Of a DNA stretch of 64,000 bases, positions 1 to 9,529 are shown in pieces (position 1 is the stretch's first letter; each line of letters begins with the position of its first letter). The notes below the pieces were generated by a model. That model was not told where the DNA came from and searched no databases. It was given only the letters and a program-made list of their open reading frames with translations. Origin of the DNA: Flexithrix dorotheae DSM 6795 (GTDB taxonomy: Bacteria > Bacteroidota > Bacteroidia > Cytophagales > Flammeovirgaceae). The position numbers were made by a program, and so were the translations under genes. The stretch covers positions 62,001-126,000 of the forward strand of contig NZ_KB903431.1 of NCBI RefSeq assembly GCF_000379765.1, written 5' to 3'.

Positions 1-977
1 TTACTTGCCTGACTGGTTACAAAACCAATTTCAGTAGGTAAATTCCAGTTAGAATGAGAAAATGTCAATCCTTTAATTGATAAATTGTTTACAGGCTCTT
101 CAAGGCTTCCAATGATAGACAATAGTGTGTCTGTGGCAGGAATGATAAAATTGTTTTCCAAACTATCAGTCTGATCAAATTCAGGAAGGAAATATAAGGT
201 GTGTGTGGTTTTATCAAAATACCATTCATTTGCCTGATCCATAAATTGATAATTATTCTCAAAATGATACGAAACATTTCCAGATCTTTGAGGAAAATCA
301 AATTTAAATGTTTCTTCTCTTTCTCTATCAAAAGGTGTGACGTAAATTGTACCCCAATTATTTTCAATCTCGTTAAGCCTGTAAATCTGTAAACCCCAGT
401 GTTTCTGGACAAACATTTCTGTTGGATTATTATCAGACAGGAATTTAACGTTGGCCACATCTGGTTCATTAACAATAATTTTCTTAATATTTTCATCCCA
501 GTCAACAATTCTGAAGAAGGCACAGGGATTGGGGGTTCTGGCCCTTATTGCTTTTTGATCTTTGAAATAAAGTTGTCTGAAATTGCTAATTGGAACCGTT
601 GCTTTATAAATTCCTTTCTCATGTTTTTTCCATCCATTCACTGGAATGCCACCACTGATTACTGGTCTGTCTCCAGGGAATGCTTCCAGGCTAAGTATTC
701 CATTAGGTAAATTGTGGGAAGAATTTATATGAATTGGTTTATTAATAAAATAATGTCCTTCTTTAATATAGATGGTTAGGTCTCCTTTTATACTATTTTT
801 GTTGAACTTTACCCATTCGATTGCTTTATCAATTGTGTTAAATGGGTTTTTCAATGTACCAGTTCCTTGTATATTGTTGGATTGATTGACATAAATATGA
901 TCTTGGCTAAAAAGAATCTGAGAGTAAAAAAGAAGGAGAATAAGCAGTGATTTTTTAATATTGAAAATGGCTTTCAT
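1..977 (-). CDS. Secreted right-handed beta-helix protein, partial (C-terminal part outside window)
   Basis: The minus-strand frame is open from an ATG at 977 to the window edge with no stop, giving about 325 N-terminal residues. The start is a typical signal peptide: basic residues near the N-terminus, then a leucine-rich core ending at FSQ. The mature protein begins with a YVNQSN...GTG...NPFNTIDKAI pattern, then a GHYF..KPI segment and a PVISGG motif. These are the hallmarks of secreted parallel beta-helix proteins, including GH141-like and polysaccharide-lyase-like families. Such proteins bind or cut polysaccharides at or outside the cell surface. It is divergent from the glycosyltransferase cluster, so a role with that surface glycan is possible, but this is inference. 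The catalytic region is not in the window, so the enzyme class cannot be set. Confidence 0.72.
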   Translation of the reverse strand, partial: MKAIFNIKKSLLILLLFYSQILFSQDHIYVNQSNNIQGTGTLKNPFNTIDKAIEWVKFNKNSIKGDLTIYIKEGHYFINKPIHINSSHNLPNGILSLEAFPGDRPVISGGIPVNGWKKHEKGIYKATVPISNFRQLYFKDQKAIRARTPNPCAFFRIVDWDENIKKIIVNEPDVANVKFLSDNNPTEMFVQKHWGLQIYRLNEIENNWGTIYVTPFDREREETFKFDFPQRSGNVSYHFENNYQFMDQANEWYFDKTTHTLYFLPEFDQTDSLENNFIIPATDTLLSIIGSLEEPVNNLSIKGLTFSHSNWNLPTEIGFVTSQAS

Positions 978-1162
978 AAGTTATTGTTAGTTAGAAACCT
1001 TGTAAAAAAGATAGCAATATAAATGAATTGAAAAATTTTTATACTGATGCTCTTTCATGGGAGAGTTTTATCTTACAACACTTTGTTTAAAAAGTGGTGA
1101 ATAAGTTCAATTATTATCAAAGAAAATAAATTTTCTGTTAATTTTGGGACTTCATCATTTTT

Positions 1163-1897
1163 TTGCTACCAATTTTATTTGTATTGAAAAATCTTATAAA
1201 GAAATTCCTGATTAAGTCTGGCTTAAGCAACAAACTTATTTTTACGGCTCTTTCCACCGAGTCTGCTTTACAAAGGATATCAAAAAGAAAAATTGAAATT
1301 AACGCTGTGATTGATATAGGAGCATCAAATGGTTCATGGTCGAAAGTTGCCATGGAATATTTTTCTGATGCAGAATATTTTTTGATTGATGCCTCCGATG
1401 AACATATTGAAGGTTTAAAAAAGTTTAAGAAAAGCCATAAAAATGTAGATTATATTATTGCAGCAGCAGGGGAGAAAGATGGGGAAATATATTTTGATAA
1501 TTCTACCTTATATGGAGGAAAGGCCTCAAAGGAAGCGCTTAACGAAAACTTTAAAAAAATAAATGTTAGAAGTGTTGACAGTCTGGCAGGAGAATATGAT
1601 TTAGAGGGACCATATTTATTAAAACTGGATACTCACGGGTTTGAGCTTCCCATATTTGATGGTGCTACGGAAGTATTAAAGCATACCAATTTAATTGTAG
1701 TAGAAACCTACAATTTTAATATTACCAGTGAAAGCATGTTGTTCCACGAAATGTGTGCCTTTTTAAAGGAAAAAGGGTTTAGGTGTATTGATATATCTGA
1801 ACCTTTATTCAGGCAATATGACAAATCTTTGTGGCAGTTTGACTTATTTTTTATTCCTGAGTCAAGGAAGGAGTTTGAGGTAAATACTTATGAATAA
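1163..1897 (+). CDS. FkbM-family SAM-dependent methyltransferase
   Basis: This 244-residue protein has the FkbM methyltransferase signature: the SAM-binding motif VIDIGASNGSWS near residues 50-61, an acidic DAS after the second strand, and LLKLDTHGFELPIFDGA near 154-170. FkbM-type enzymes O-methylate sugars or secondary metabolites, so here it probably caps or decorates a residue of the surface polysaccharide. It is the first gene of a cluster whose next gene overlaps its end by 8 bases. The start is uncertain. No ATG fits; TTG at 1163 is used, with an in-frame stop at 1139-1141. A TAATTTTG box at 1139-1146 matches the Bacteroidota -7 consensus and would give a very short leader. Function is well supported, substrate unknown. 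Confidence 0.85.
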   Translation: MLPILFVLKNLIKKFLIKSGLSNKLIFTALSTESALQRISKRKIEINAVIDIGASNGSWSKVAMEYFSDAEYFLIDASDEHIEGLKKFKKSHKNVDYIIAAAGEKDGEIYFDNSTLYGGKASKEALNENFKKINVRSVDSLAGEYDLEGPYLLKLDTHGFELPIFDGATEVLKHTNLIVVETYNFNITSESMLFHEMCAFLKEKGFRCIDISEPLFRQYDKSLWQFDLFFIPESRKEFEVNTYE

Positions 1898-2723
1898 AGT
1901 TGGAAAAATTACGATACTCACCCCTTGCTATAATAGTGAAAAATATATAGAGGAGACTGTTGGTTCTGTGATCAATCAGAATGCTGTTATTAAGGGTAAG
2001 GTAGAGCTGGAATATATTATTTGCGATGGTAATTCAACAGATAAAACTATAGCACTAATTAAATCTTTCAATTCCAGTCAGATAAAGATTATTTCAGAAC
2101 CTGATAACGGGATGTATGATGCACTTGCAAAGGGATTGCAATTGGCTACAGGTGATATAATAGCCTATTTAAATGCAGGGGATTATTACCAGAAATATGC
2201 TTTTGATACTGTTATTGAAGTATTTGAAAGTAACCTGGACATCAAATGGATTTCTGGATTAATTGTCTATTATAATGAAAATTCCCAAGTTATTGATGTA
2301 AAGACTCCGTTTAGGTATAGGAAGAGTTTAATAAAAAGTGGTATTTATGGAGAAGTACTTCCCTATATTCAACAGGAATCGGTTTTCTGGAAATATTCTT
2401 TAACTAATGGTATAAATTTAGAAAAGCTAGGAAGCTTTAAACTGGCAGGTGATTATTTTTTATGGTATTCCTTTTCCGAAATGGCAGAACTATTTATTGT
2501 TAATTCTTATTTGGGAGGATTTAAAGTCCATGAAGGACAGCAGTCGGAACTGATACAGGAATATAATAATGAGAAAAGTAGCTTTTGTGAAAGGAAAACG
2601 GTTTCCAGTTATTTAATGGCTTTAATCGATCTGGTTTGTTGGCAATTTCCCTCTTTTTTGAAAAAAAAACTAAATGCATCTTATTTTATTTCCTTTGATT
2701 TAGAAGCGAAAAAATGGATTTAA
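1890..2723 (+). CDS. GT2 family glycosyltransferase
   Basis: A 277-residue GT-A fold transferase. The N-terminus reads ITILTPCYNSEKYIEETV, the nucleotide-sugar binding start of GT2 enzymes, followed by YIICDGNSTDKT and by YLNAGD near residue 90, which takes the place of the metal-binding DXD. The residues EPDNGMYDA are typical of WcaA-like enzymes that add single sugars to a lipid-linked repeat unit on the cytoplasmic face. It overlaps the FkbM gene by 8 bases and is followed after 10 bases by another GT2 gene, so the three are almost surely co-transcribed. The donor and acceptor sugars cannot be read from the sequence. Confidence 0.88.
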   Translation: MNKVGKITILTPCYNSEKYIEETVGSVINQNAVIKGKVELEYIICDGNSTDKTIALIKSFNSSQIKIISEPDNGMYDALAKGLQLATGDIIAYLNAGDYYQKYAFDTVIEVFESNLDIKWISGLIVYYNENSQVIDVKTPFRYRKSLIKSGIYGEVLPYIQQESVFWKYSLTNGINLEKLGSFKLAGDYFLWYSFSEMAELFIVNSYLGGFKVHEGQQSELIQEYNNEKSSFCERKTVSSYLMALIDLVCWQFPSFLKKKLNASYFISFDLEAKKWI

Positions 2724-2733
2724 AAAAAATAAA

Positions 2734-3624
2734 ATGATTGATTCGGTAATTGGAAGTGTATATAATAAGGTAATTGATGAAAATCCTATAATTTCATTTA
2801 TAATTGCTGTTTACAATGGCGAAAAATACCTTGAAAAAGCTATTGAGAGTGTCCTGAAACAGTCCTATAAAAACATCGAATTAGTTGTAATTGATGGTGG
2901 ATCACATGATAAATCTGTTGAGATAATTAAAAAATATGATTCATCTATAAAATATTGGGAAAGTAAGCCAGATAAAGGCATATACAATGCATGGAATAAA
3001 GGTCTGAAAAAAATAGATGGTGATTGGGTTTGCTTTGTTGGGGCAGATGATTTTTTATGGGATGAAAAAGTGGTTGAAAATTTAATTCCCTCACTTCAGG
3101 AAGCTGGCATGAAGCAAATAAGGTATGTGTACGGCAAAATAAAATACCTGTCGGCAGATAGTCTTGAATTAATTGAAGAACTTGCTGAACCTTGGGAAAA
3201 TTCTAAACGGAAAATCCGTGATAAAATGACCCTTTCACATTGTGCATCCTTCCATCATAAAGACATGTTTGAAGAGCATGGGTACTTTAATGAAGACTTT
3301 ATTATCGCTGGAGATTATGAGTTTTTGCTTAGGGAATTTGGAACTCTGGAAAAAGAAGCGCTATTTGTTGATTCTTTAACTATTGCAGGTATGAGAAGCG
3401 GAGGAGTTAGCGGAGATTTAAATAAAAGATTAACCTTAGCAAATGAGTTTAATTTAGCAAGAAATCTAAACGGAATAAAAGGATTTTCTAAAGATATTTT
3501 TTTGTGGAAAATAAGGATTTGGGGGATAATAATCCTAGAAAAAATCTTTGGTAAAGGGGTTTCTAACCAATTGGCTGATATTTACAGAATTATTAACGGT
3601 AAAAAAAGAAGATGGTCTAAATAA
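2734..3624 (+). CDS. GT2 family glycosyltransferase
   Basis: A second GT2 enzyme, 296 residues. It shows ISFIIAVYNGEKYLEKAIES at the start of the Rossmann-like domain, then LVVIDGGSHDKS, KPDKGIYNAWNKG and a metal site FVGADDFL near residue 108. The C-terminal part is hydrophobic and basic, suggesting membrane association. It resembles the preceding gene in length and motif order (PDKGIYNA against PDNGMYDA), which fits an old duplication with divergence. It probably adds another residue to the same repeat unit. ATG at 2734 leaves 10 bases after the previous stop. Substrate unknown. Confidence 0.88.
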   Translation: MIDSVIGSVYNKVIDENPIISFIIAVYNGEKYLEKAIESVLKQSYKNIELVVIDGGSHDKSVEIIKKYDSSIKYWESKPDKGIYNAWNKGLKKIDGDWVCFVGADDFLWDEKVVENLIPSLQEAGMKQIRYVYGKIKYLSADSLELIEELAEPWENSKRKIRDKMTLSHCASFHHKDMFEEHGYFNEDFIIAGDYEFLLREFGTLEKEALFVDSLTIAGMRSGGVSGDLNKRLTLANEFNLARNLNGIKGFSKDIFLWKIRIWGIIILEKIFGKGVSNQLADIYRIINGKKRRWSK

Positions 3625-3638
3625 TTTCAAATAATAAA

Positions 3639-5015
3639 ATGATTTTATTTCCAATTGGCTGGATAATAATCCCTTTAAGCATATTCTTTTTTGTGTATTT
3701 TCCAAAAAGGCTTCTTTATCTTACCGTTTTTTTCATTCCCTTCACGGGTACTTCGGTATTCAAAATTTCATTATCAGGTATCGATGCTGATGGTATCCGG
3801 GTTTCCATGTTTCTGGGAACGCTTTGCTTATTACAGTTCATTTTAACAAATCTTAAAAAGTTTCGGAAAGTAAATGAAAAAATAAAATCTACTACTTTTA
3901 TATTAATTCTAATTTCTTTATCAGTAACTATTTCAGCCTTTATGCCTGCTATCATTAATGGTTCCTTGAAGGTACTTGATCCTTATGGGGAAGGTCTAGT
4001 TTATTACGCCAAAGAAGTACCTTTAACTTTTAGATTTCAGTATATTACGCAATATTTATTTTTTCTTTTTGGATTACTTTTTTCACTTTATCTAAATAAA
4101 ATAACAGTAGGCAAAGACCTGCTTACTAATGTGATTAAAATTTACTTGATATCAAGTATTTTTGTAAGCTTTTGGGGGTGGTTTGAATACTTTTGTTTTT
4201 TTACAGGGATAAAATACCCCGGGTTCTTATTCAATCAAAATTCAGTGAATTTTTCTAGTATTCTGTTAGATGACAATGGTTTTCCCAGGATTACTTCAGT
4301 AGCTCTGGAGCCTTCTATAATGTCTCAACAATTACTCACAGCGCTGCCATTTCTTTTTTGGGCATTTTACTTTAAAGAAAAGATACTTTCAAGAGTATTT
4401 GACTTTATCGGGGTATTATCAATTTCACTGGTGTTGGTGTTTTCATTAAGTACTACAGCATATGTAGGGTTAGCCTTAATGTTCCTATTCGCCATAATTA
4501 TTCTATTCAGGGAGGGAAAAATAAAAAGATGGTTTGTTTTTTTGCTTTTCACTATAATTACAGGAATTGGGTTTGTTTCTCCTGTTTTAGTTGAAAATGT
4601 ATTACTTAAACTTGGTAGTTATTCGGGGATTGAAAGGTTCAAGTCACTAGAATATGGGTGGAAATATTTTTTAGAATACCCAATATTTGGAATAGGCTGG
4701 GGGGTATTTCCAAGTTGGGATTTAATAACATGTACTTTGGCTGGAGGTGGATTAATTACCTTTTTCCTATTTGTTTTACTTTTTACAAAAAACCTGTTTA
4801 AACAATCAAAAATTGTGAAAAAAGTAGGCGATTACAGTAATTCAAATTTTTCAAGACCTATACTTACAGGAATTTTTCAATCTACAATAATGCTTTTAAT
4901 TGTTAGCCAAATTTCCGGATTCACTTATTATGCTATGTATTTTTGGTTTATTCTTGCTATTTCCATTTCAATGAATCAACTAAATTTAATTTCTAAAAAT
5001 AAAATAAATGGATAG
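3639..5015 (+). CDS. O-antigen polymerase/ligase-like membrane protein (Wzy/WaaL type)
   Basis: A 458-residue integral membrane protein with roughly ten to twelve hydrophobic segments and one larger extracytoplasmic region. Near residues 330-360 it carries the pattern RFKSLEYGWKYF...PIFGIGWGVFP, typical of the O-antigen ligase/polymerase superfamily, where such a motif follows the big periplasmic loop. These proteins polymerise or transfer undecaprenyl-linked oligosaccharides in the periplasm. It lies between GT2 genes (14 bases after one, overlapping the next by 8 bases), so it is probably the Wzy polymerase for the polysaccharide made here. Polymerase and ligase cannot be told apart by eye, and a second such protein is encoded at 8212-9444. 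Confidence 0.8.
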   Translation: MILFPIGWIIIPLSIFFFVYFPKRLLYLTVFFIPFTGTSVFKISLSGIDADGIRVSMFLGTLCLLQFILTNLKKFRKVNEKIKSTTFILILISLSVTISAFMPAIINGSLKVLDPYGEGLVYYAKEVPLTFRFQYITQYLFFLFGLLFSLYLNKITVGKDLLTNVIKIYLISSIFVSFWGWFEYFCFFTGIKYPGFLFNQNSVNFSSILLDDNGFPRITSVALEPSIMSQQLLTALPFLFWAFYFKEKILSRVFDFIGVLSISLVLVFSLSTTAYVGLALMFLFAIIILFREGKIKRWFVFLLFTIITGIGFVSPVLVENVLLKLGSYSGIERFKSLEYGWKYFLEYPIFGIGWGVFPSWDLITCTLAGGGLITFFLFVLLFTKNLFKQSKIVKKVGDYSNSNFSRPILTGIFQSTIMLLIVSQISGFTYYAMYFWFILAISISMNQLNLISKNKING

Positions 5016-5868
5016 GTTTAAATTTTCATTAATCATTCCTACTCTGAATAGATCAAAAGAACTGATAATCCTACTTCATTCCTTAAAAAAACAAAGTTTT
5101 GATGATTTTGAAATAATCATAATCGATCAGAATAAAGATGATAAAGTAAATCAAATTATTACAAAACACGGTGATGGTTTAAATATAAATATTAAAAAAA
5201 TATCAAAATCGGGAGCCTCTATAGCAAGAAATGAAGGAATAAATTTGGCAAAAGGCGATATTATTACATTTCCCGATGATGACTGTGAATACGCTGAAGG
5301 CTTGCTTAATGAAGTAAGTGATATATTTAAATCTCGAAGAGATTTGGATGGCATTACTTTAAGCTCAAAAGATAAATCAGGAGAGGGGGCAATGGTGAGG
5401 TTTTCTGATGAACCAGGTGTTATTAACAAGTTCAATGTGCTTAAAAAAATGGTTGAATTTACTGTTTTTGTGAGGAAAGAGAGCCTTAGTGAAATACGGT
5501 TTGATGAGACTTTTGGACCTGGAGCAAAAAGTGGATACTGGTGTGATGAAGGGCCTGATCTAATACTTCGGCTGTTGGAAAAAGGCTGTAGATTCGAGTT
5601 TTTCCCTAACCTTGTTATTTATCACCCCAATCCTACAAGAAAGTTCAATAAAAAAATATTTAAAAGGTCCTACAGATATGGATTAGCGAGAGGGAGATTT
5701 ATTAGGTTACATAAATATCCTATTTGGTTCGCCTTTTATATTTGGGGATTATATTTAGCAGGAGTAATTCTGGGTTTATTGCATTTCAATCTTAAGGAAT
5801 CATATTATTATATAATTGGTCTAAAAGGACGGGTTTTAGGCTACTTTTTTCATAATAGGAATATTTAA
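5008..5868 (+). CDS. GT2 family glycosyltransferase with C-terminal membrane segments
   Basis: A 286-residue GT2 enzyme. It starts with FSLIIPTLNRSKELIILLHS, has EIIIIDQNKDD, then SGASIARNEGINLAKGDIIT and the metal-binding FPDDDCEY near residues 91-98. A TFGPGAKSG..CDEGPDL segment is typical of capsule-type GT2 proteins. Two hydrophobic stretches at the C-terminus (about 230-270) suggest anchoring to the inner membrane. It overlaps the polymerase gene by 8 bases and is the last gene of this run; the next gene is on the other strand and ends 3 bases past its stop. Substrate not assignable. Confidence 0.87.
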   Translation: MDRFKFSLIIPTLNRSKELIILLHSLKKQSFDDFEIIIIDQNKDDKVNQIITKHGDGLNINIKKISKSGASIARNEGINLAKGDIITFPDDDCEYAEGLLNEVSDIFKSRRDLDGITLSSKDKSGEGAMVRFSDEPGVINKFNVLKKMVEFTVFVRKESLSEIRFDETFGPGAKSGYWCDEGPDLILRLLEKGCRFEFFPNLVIYHPNPTRKFNKKIFKRSYRYGLARGRFIRLHKYPIWFAFYIWGLYLAGVILGLLHFNLKESYYYIIGLKGRVLGYFFHNRNI

Positions 5869-5870
5869 AA

Positions 5871-8054
5871 TTATTCAATAACAATTTTTTGTATCATATT
5901 AATATCTTTATTTTTTAATTGCAAAATATAAAGTCCTGAAGGGATTTTAGAGACATCAATAAAAAAATCGCTAATTCCTGCTGGAATTAATTTAGTTTCA
6001 TTTACAATTTCTTTCCCTGAAATACTAATTAATGAAAAAACTAAGGTTTTAAATGTTGTTGAATTGAAATCGAAAATCAATTTGTCAGTAACTGGATTAG
6101 GGTAAATTTCAATTTCATTTGGCATCTCTTTAAATACTGCTGTAAATGTTTGAGCAGTTGGAGGTGTTGTTATTTCCTGAATGATTTCTCCACCATGTTC
6201 CCAATGATCAAAAATATACGCAATACTATCTACAATTTGTGGGGAAAATGATCCTAGCTCACGGATTACTCCAGAAACGCCATCAAATGTAATTGGCGAT
6301 TTTAGCTCTTTATGGCCATCTAAAGAAAGCCATAGGTTTACTGGTTTAGTATTTAATGTTATGGTTGAAATATTGGGGAAATACTCCTTATAAACCCGAT
6401 CTGTTAACCCCCCAGAATCTTCCACTTTCAAATATAATCTATACCAAACATCACTATCTACTTCTCCTACTGTGGGAATTACAAAAGACCCTTCTTTAGA
6501 TCCCGTGGCTATTGGGGGACCATCATGGGTATGATCTTCATGATGAAATACTACAGACCAGGAAAAAGTACTATCTGCCATTTCCCCATCTTCTAAATCT
6601 ATTCCTTTACCAGAAAAATAAATTGTATCTCCCGCAGTATAAAGTGTATCCATTCGTGGTATCATGATCTTGGCAGTTGGTCTGGCATTAAACCCAACAA
6701 CAGAAATTGAACTTTTCTTACTTTCAATTTCTCCCCATTCATTGCTAATTACTACGGAATATTTCCCTGCATCAGAAAAAGAAGCCGATGCTATAATTAG
6801 ATCACTCGAAGTCTCCCCAGGAAGAATTACTCCATCCTTTTTCCATTGATAGGAAATTGGTTCTTTGCCAGATACATAAACACGTAATGAAAAATTTTCT
6901 TTTTCAGAAGTTTGGAAGGAGTCGGGATTTCTTAAAACCTGTGGTTTTTTTTCCTCAGTATAAATGATCTTGTGCAATTTGCCCGCTGACCTTTCGAGAA
7001 AGTACAAATTCCCATCAGAACCTGTAGTTAAAGAAACATTACTTCCTCCAATATTTTCAGCAAATGTGGAGACAGAAGAATCTGCTAAATCCAGCAGTTT
7101 AATCCACCTGTTACAATAGTCCATAAAATAGTATTTATCCTTGTAATCTGATGGATAATTAGAACTTTCACCTAAAAAAAATGTTCCACCAGAGATGGCG
7201 CAGCCTTTTGTGCTAGACTCTTCTGATTCATGTGGATATGCATAAAGTGGATTTTTATATTTATCATCATTTCCATTCCCTTCAAATATTGGCCACCCAA
7301 AATTTTGATCTGGTTCGGTAATGTCATTTATTTCTTCCCAGCTTTCTTCCCCAACATCATTCACGAATATTCTTCCAGTTTTGGGGTGGATATCCATGGT
7401 ATATGGATTTCTAAGTCCCCAACTCCAAATATATTTAAGGTTTTCATTGCTGTGGTTATTATAAGGATTGTCCTCAGGAATAGAACCGTCAGAGTTTATT
7501 CTAATCACTTTCCCATGATGATTCCAGTATTGAGAAGAAGGTCCATGGCCGTTTTCCCCATGTGCAATATATAATTTTCCATCTAGTCCAAATCTCATTC
7601 CTCCACCATTGTGGATTGTAGAAGGGCCCAATGGGGTAAAATCGAGCAAGTTTTCTATTGTTGACACATCTGCGGTGTCATTTACTGCTTTTACTTTGAT
7701 TAACCTGTTATTTACTCCTTTTGGAAGTGTATAAAAAAGATAAACAAAACTGTTTTTTTCAAAATTAGGATCTAGAGTTATACTTTCAAGACCTTGTTCA
7801 AAAGGAACCAGATTGGCATCTAATTCAATAAAAGGCTCTTTTTGTAAAATTCCATTTTTTATTACTCGTACAGTACCTTTCTGCTCCCCTATTAAAATTC
7901 TATTATCAGGTGTAAAAACCATCGAAGTGGGTGAACTTAATCCATCCACCAAAGGAAAAGTGAAAAAATTTTCGAGGAGTTGTTGTCCAAAACAGGTTGT
8001 GGAAAAAAACACAAGTAATACAAAAAATATTTTTTTTAATAATAATATTTTCAT
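5871..8054 (-). CDS. Secreted PQQ-type sugar dehydrogenase with Ig-like and type IX sorting domains
   Basis: A 727-residue multidomain secreted protein. Residues 1-23 form a signal peptide ending FGQ. Residues about 30-365 are a six-bladed glucose/sorbosone dehydrogenase propeller, with QGLESITLDPNF, GGGMRFGLDGKLYIAHGENG, WGLRNPYTMDIHP and NFGWP..EGNGNDD blocks. An Ig-like domain follows (YQWKKDGVILPGE, SDAGKYSVVISNEWG), then a beta-rich region about 460-640. The last 80 residues are a type IX secretion C-terminal domain, with EIYPNPVTDKL, SGLYILQL and a terminal KIVIE. The protein should be exported, crosses the outer membrane by T9SS and is attached to the surface. It sits antisense inside the glycan locus, and oxidation of soluble sugars is the family activity. 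A downstream effect on the local glycan is only a guess. Confidence 0.88.
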   Translation of the reverse strand: MKILLLKKIFFVLLVFFSTTCFGQQLLENFFTFPLVDGLSSPTSMVFTPDNRILIGEQKGTVRVIKNGILQKEPFIELDANLVPFEQGLESITLDPNFEKNSFVYLFYTLPKGVNNRLIKVKAVNDTADVSTIENLLDFTPLGPSTIHNGGGMRFGLDGKLYIAHGENGHGPSSQYWNHHGKVIRINSDGSIPEDNPYNNHSNENLKYIWSWGLRNPYTMDIHPKTGRIFVNDVGEESWEEINDITEPDQNFGWPIFEGNGNDDKYKNPLYAYPHESEESSTKGCAISGGTFFLGESSNYPSDYKDKYYFMDYCNRWIKLLDLADSSVSTFAENIGGSNVSLTTGSDGNLYFLERSAGKLHKIIYTEEKKPQVLRNPDSFQTSEKENFSLRVYVSGKEPISYQWKKDGVILPGETSSDLIIASASFSDAGKYSVVISNEWGEIESKKSSISVVGFNARPTAKIMIPRMDTLYTAGDTIYFSGKGIDLEDGEMADSTFSWSVVFHHEDHTHDGPPIATGSKEGSFVIPTVGEVDSDVWYRLYLKVEDSGGLTDRVYKEYFPNISTITLNTKPVNLWLSLDGHKELKSPITFDGVSGVIRELGSFSPQIVDSIAYIFDHWEHGGEIIQEITTPPTAQTFTAVFKEMPNEIEIYPNPVTDKLIFDFNSTTFKTLVFSLISISGKEIVNETKLIPAGISDFFIDVSKIPSGLYILQLKNKDINMIQKIVIE

Positions 8055-8211
8055 TTGAAAAAAATGAGATTAAAAAGGAAAAAACAGTTATTGCTTAGGG
8101 CTTTTAAAAGTATTATATACTTTGATTTTGTTTAAATATTAGGTATGCTTGCGACCAAATTATCGGTAAAAATACATCATCAAAATTTAATTTTTATATC
8201 ATTTTTTTAAC

Positions 8212-9444
8212 TTGTTCAAATTGACCTGGAATTTTGACTTTAGAAAAGATTTTCAAAAACTGGAGATTTTAACCCTTTTTTTAGTGGTTGTTACATTACC
8301 ACTTCCTTTTGATAATCTTATAAGCAGGGTTATAATCGCGTATGTTATTTTTGGTTTGATAAAATTTTTTTATTTCAAACTGAAGGTTAAAAAGATCCCT
8401 TATTTATTTTACCTTTTGATTGGATTATATTTGGTTCATTTAATACCTTATTTCACCTCCGAAATCTTCCGTCCTGTTAATTTTGATCTGGAAAAAAAAG
8501 CTTCCATTCTGGCTTTTGCCATTATTCCAGGATTATTACTTCCATATAATAAAAAAATACTAGACAGATTGTTGCTTTTATTTTTGCTTACTACTACAAT
8601 TTTGGCATTGATTACATTTAAGGATGGTTTTCAAGTGGCTTGGAACAATGTGGAAATGCAGGAAAACTTAATTATTCACAGACCCTATTTTGGGATTTAT
8701 TGTATTTTCAATTTTTTAATTTCCATTTCATTTATTCTAAATAGAAATTACAGGACAGTTTTTAAGGCGATAATTTTATTAACTGGATTATTTAATGTAG
8801 TCTTTATCTTTATTATCCTGGCCAAAATGGCAATAATTTCCTTAGGTATAATTATTTTATGCTTAATCGGATACTTTTTTTGGATTAATAATTCCTCCAA
8901 AGTATTGGTTGGATATACAGCAATTTTAATTTCCATCACTATTTATTTAGGTGCTATTAATCCTTACATATCTAAGGCTGTAAAAACGGTGTTGTCCGGC
9001 AATGAACTTTCTTGGGAAGAATATGATAGTCGCCTTGTCAACAGTTTGAATTTGAGGGTTTTGAAATGGAACTGCTCAAAAAAAGTCTTGAAGAACAACT
9101 ATCATTGGTTAGTTGGAGCAGGTACTGGAGATACACAATCTTTGATAGATAAATGTTATAAGGAAACATTAGGAGAAAATCATTTTTTTCTTGAACACAG
9201 CTATAATCCTCATAATATGTATTTAACTATTTGGTTAAATACAGGTTTAACAGGACTTTTATTGCTTTTATTAATTCTTGGTTGGGGATTAGTTTTTTCA
9301 TTAAAACGAAAAAATCTACTGTTTTTTGGGTTTATGCTTTTAATTATCCTTTCAGGAGCAACAGAAAGCATTTTAGATGTTCAGAAAGGAGTAGTATTTT
9401 TCGCTTTTTTCTTTTCAATCTTTTCCCTAAACCAACAAAATTAG
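8212..9444 (+). CDS. O-antigen ligase/polymerase-like membrane protein
   Basis: A 410-residue polytopic membrane protein with about ten hydrophobic helices. After a charged loop (about 255-330) it shows LVGAGTGDTQ and later HSYNPHNMYLTIWLNTGLTG, the His-Asn pattern seen in WaaL/Wzy-type O-antigen ligases. It probably acts on lipid-linked glycan in the periplasm. The start is a TTG at 8212; no ATG lies close by, so the first residues are uncertain. It follows a 157-base divergent spacer shared with the sugar dehydrogenase. With the protein at 3639-5015 the locus has two members of this superfamily, and one may be the polymerase and the other the ligase. That split is inference. Confidence 0.78.
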   Translation: MFKLTWNFDFRKDFQKLEILTLFLVVVTLPLPFDNLISRVIIAYVIFGLIKFFYFKLKVKKIPYLFYLLIGLYLVHLIPYFTSEIFRPVNFDLEKKASILAFAIIPGLLLPYNKKILDRLLLLFLLTTTILALITFKDGFQVAWNNVEMQENLIIHRPYFGIYCIFNFLISISFILNRNYRTVFKAIILLTGLFNVVFIFIILAKMAIISLGIIILCLIGYFFWINNSSKVLVGYTAILISITIYLGAINPYISKAVKTVLSGNELSWEEYDSRLVNSLNLRVLKWNCSKKVLKNNYHWLVGAGTGDTQSLIDKCYKETLGENHFFLEHSYNPHNMYLTIWLNTGLTGLLLLLLILGWGLVFSLKRKNLLFFGFMLLIILSGATESILDVQKGVVFFAFFFSIFSLNQQN

Positions 9445-9529
9445 CTACGTTTGAAACCAATATTGGCAATCTTAATCTGTATTGCTTTTTTTGTAATTAG
9501 CTGTAAGGCTATATTTTAATATTTTTACC

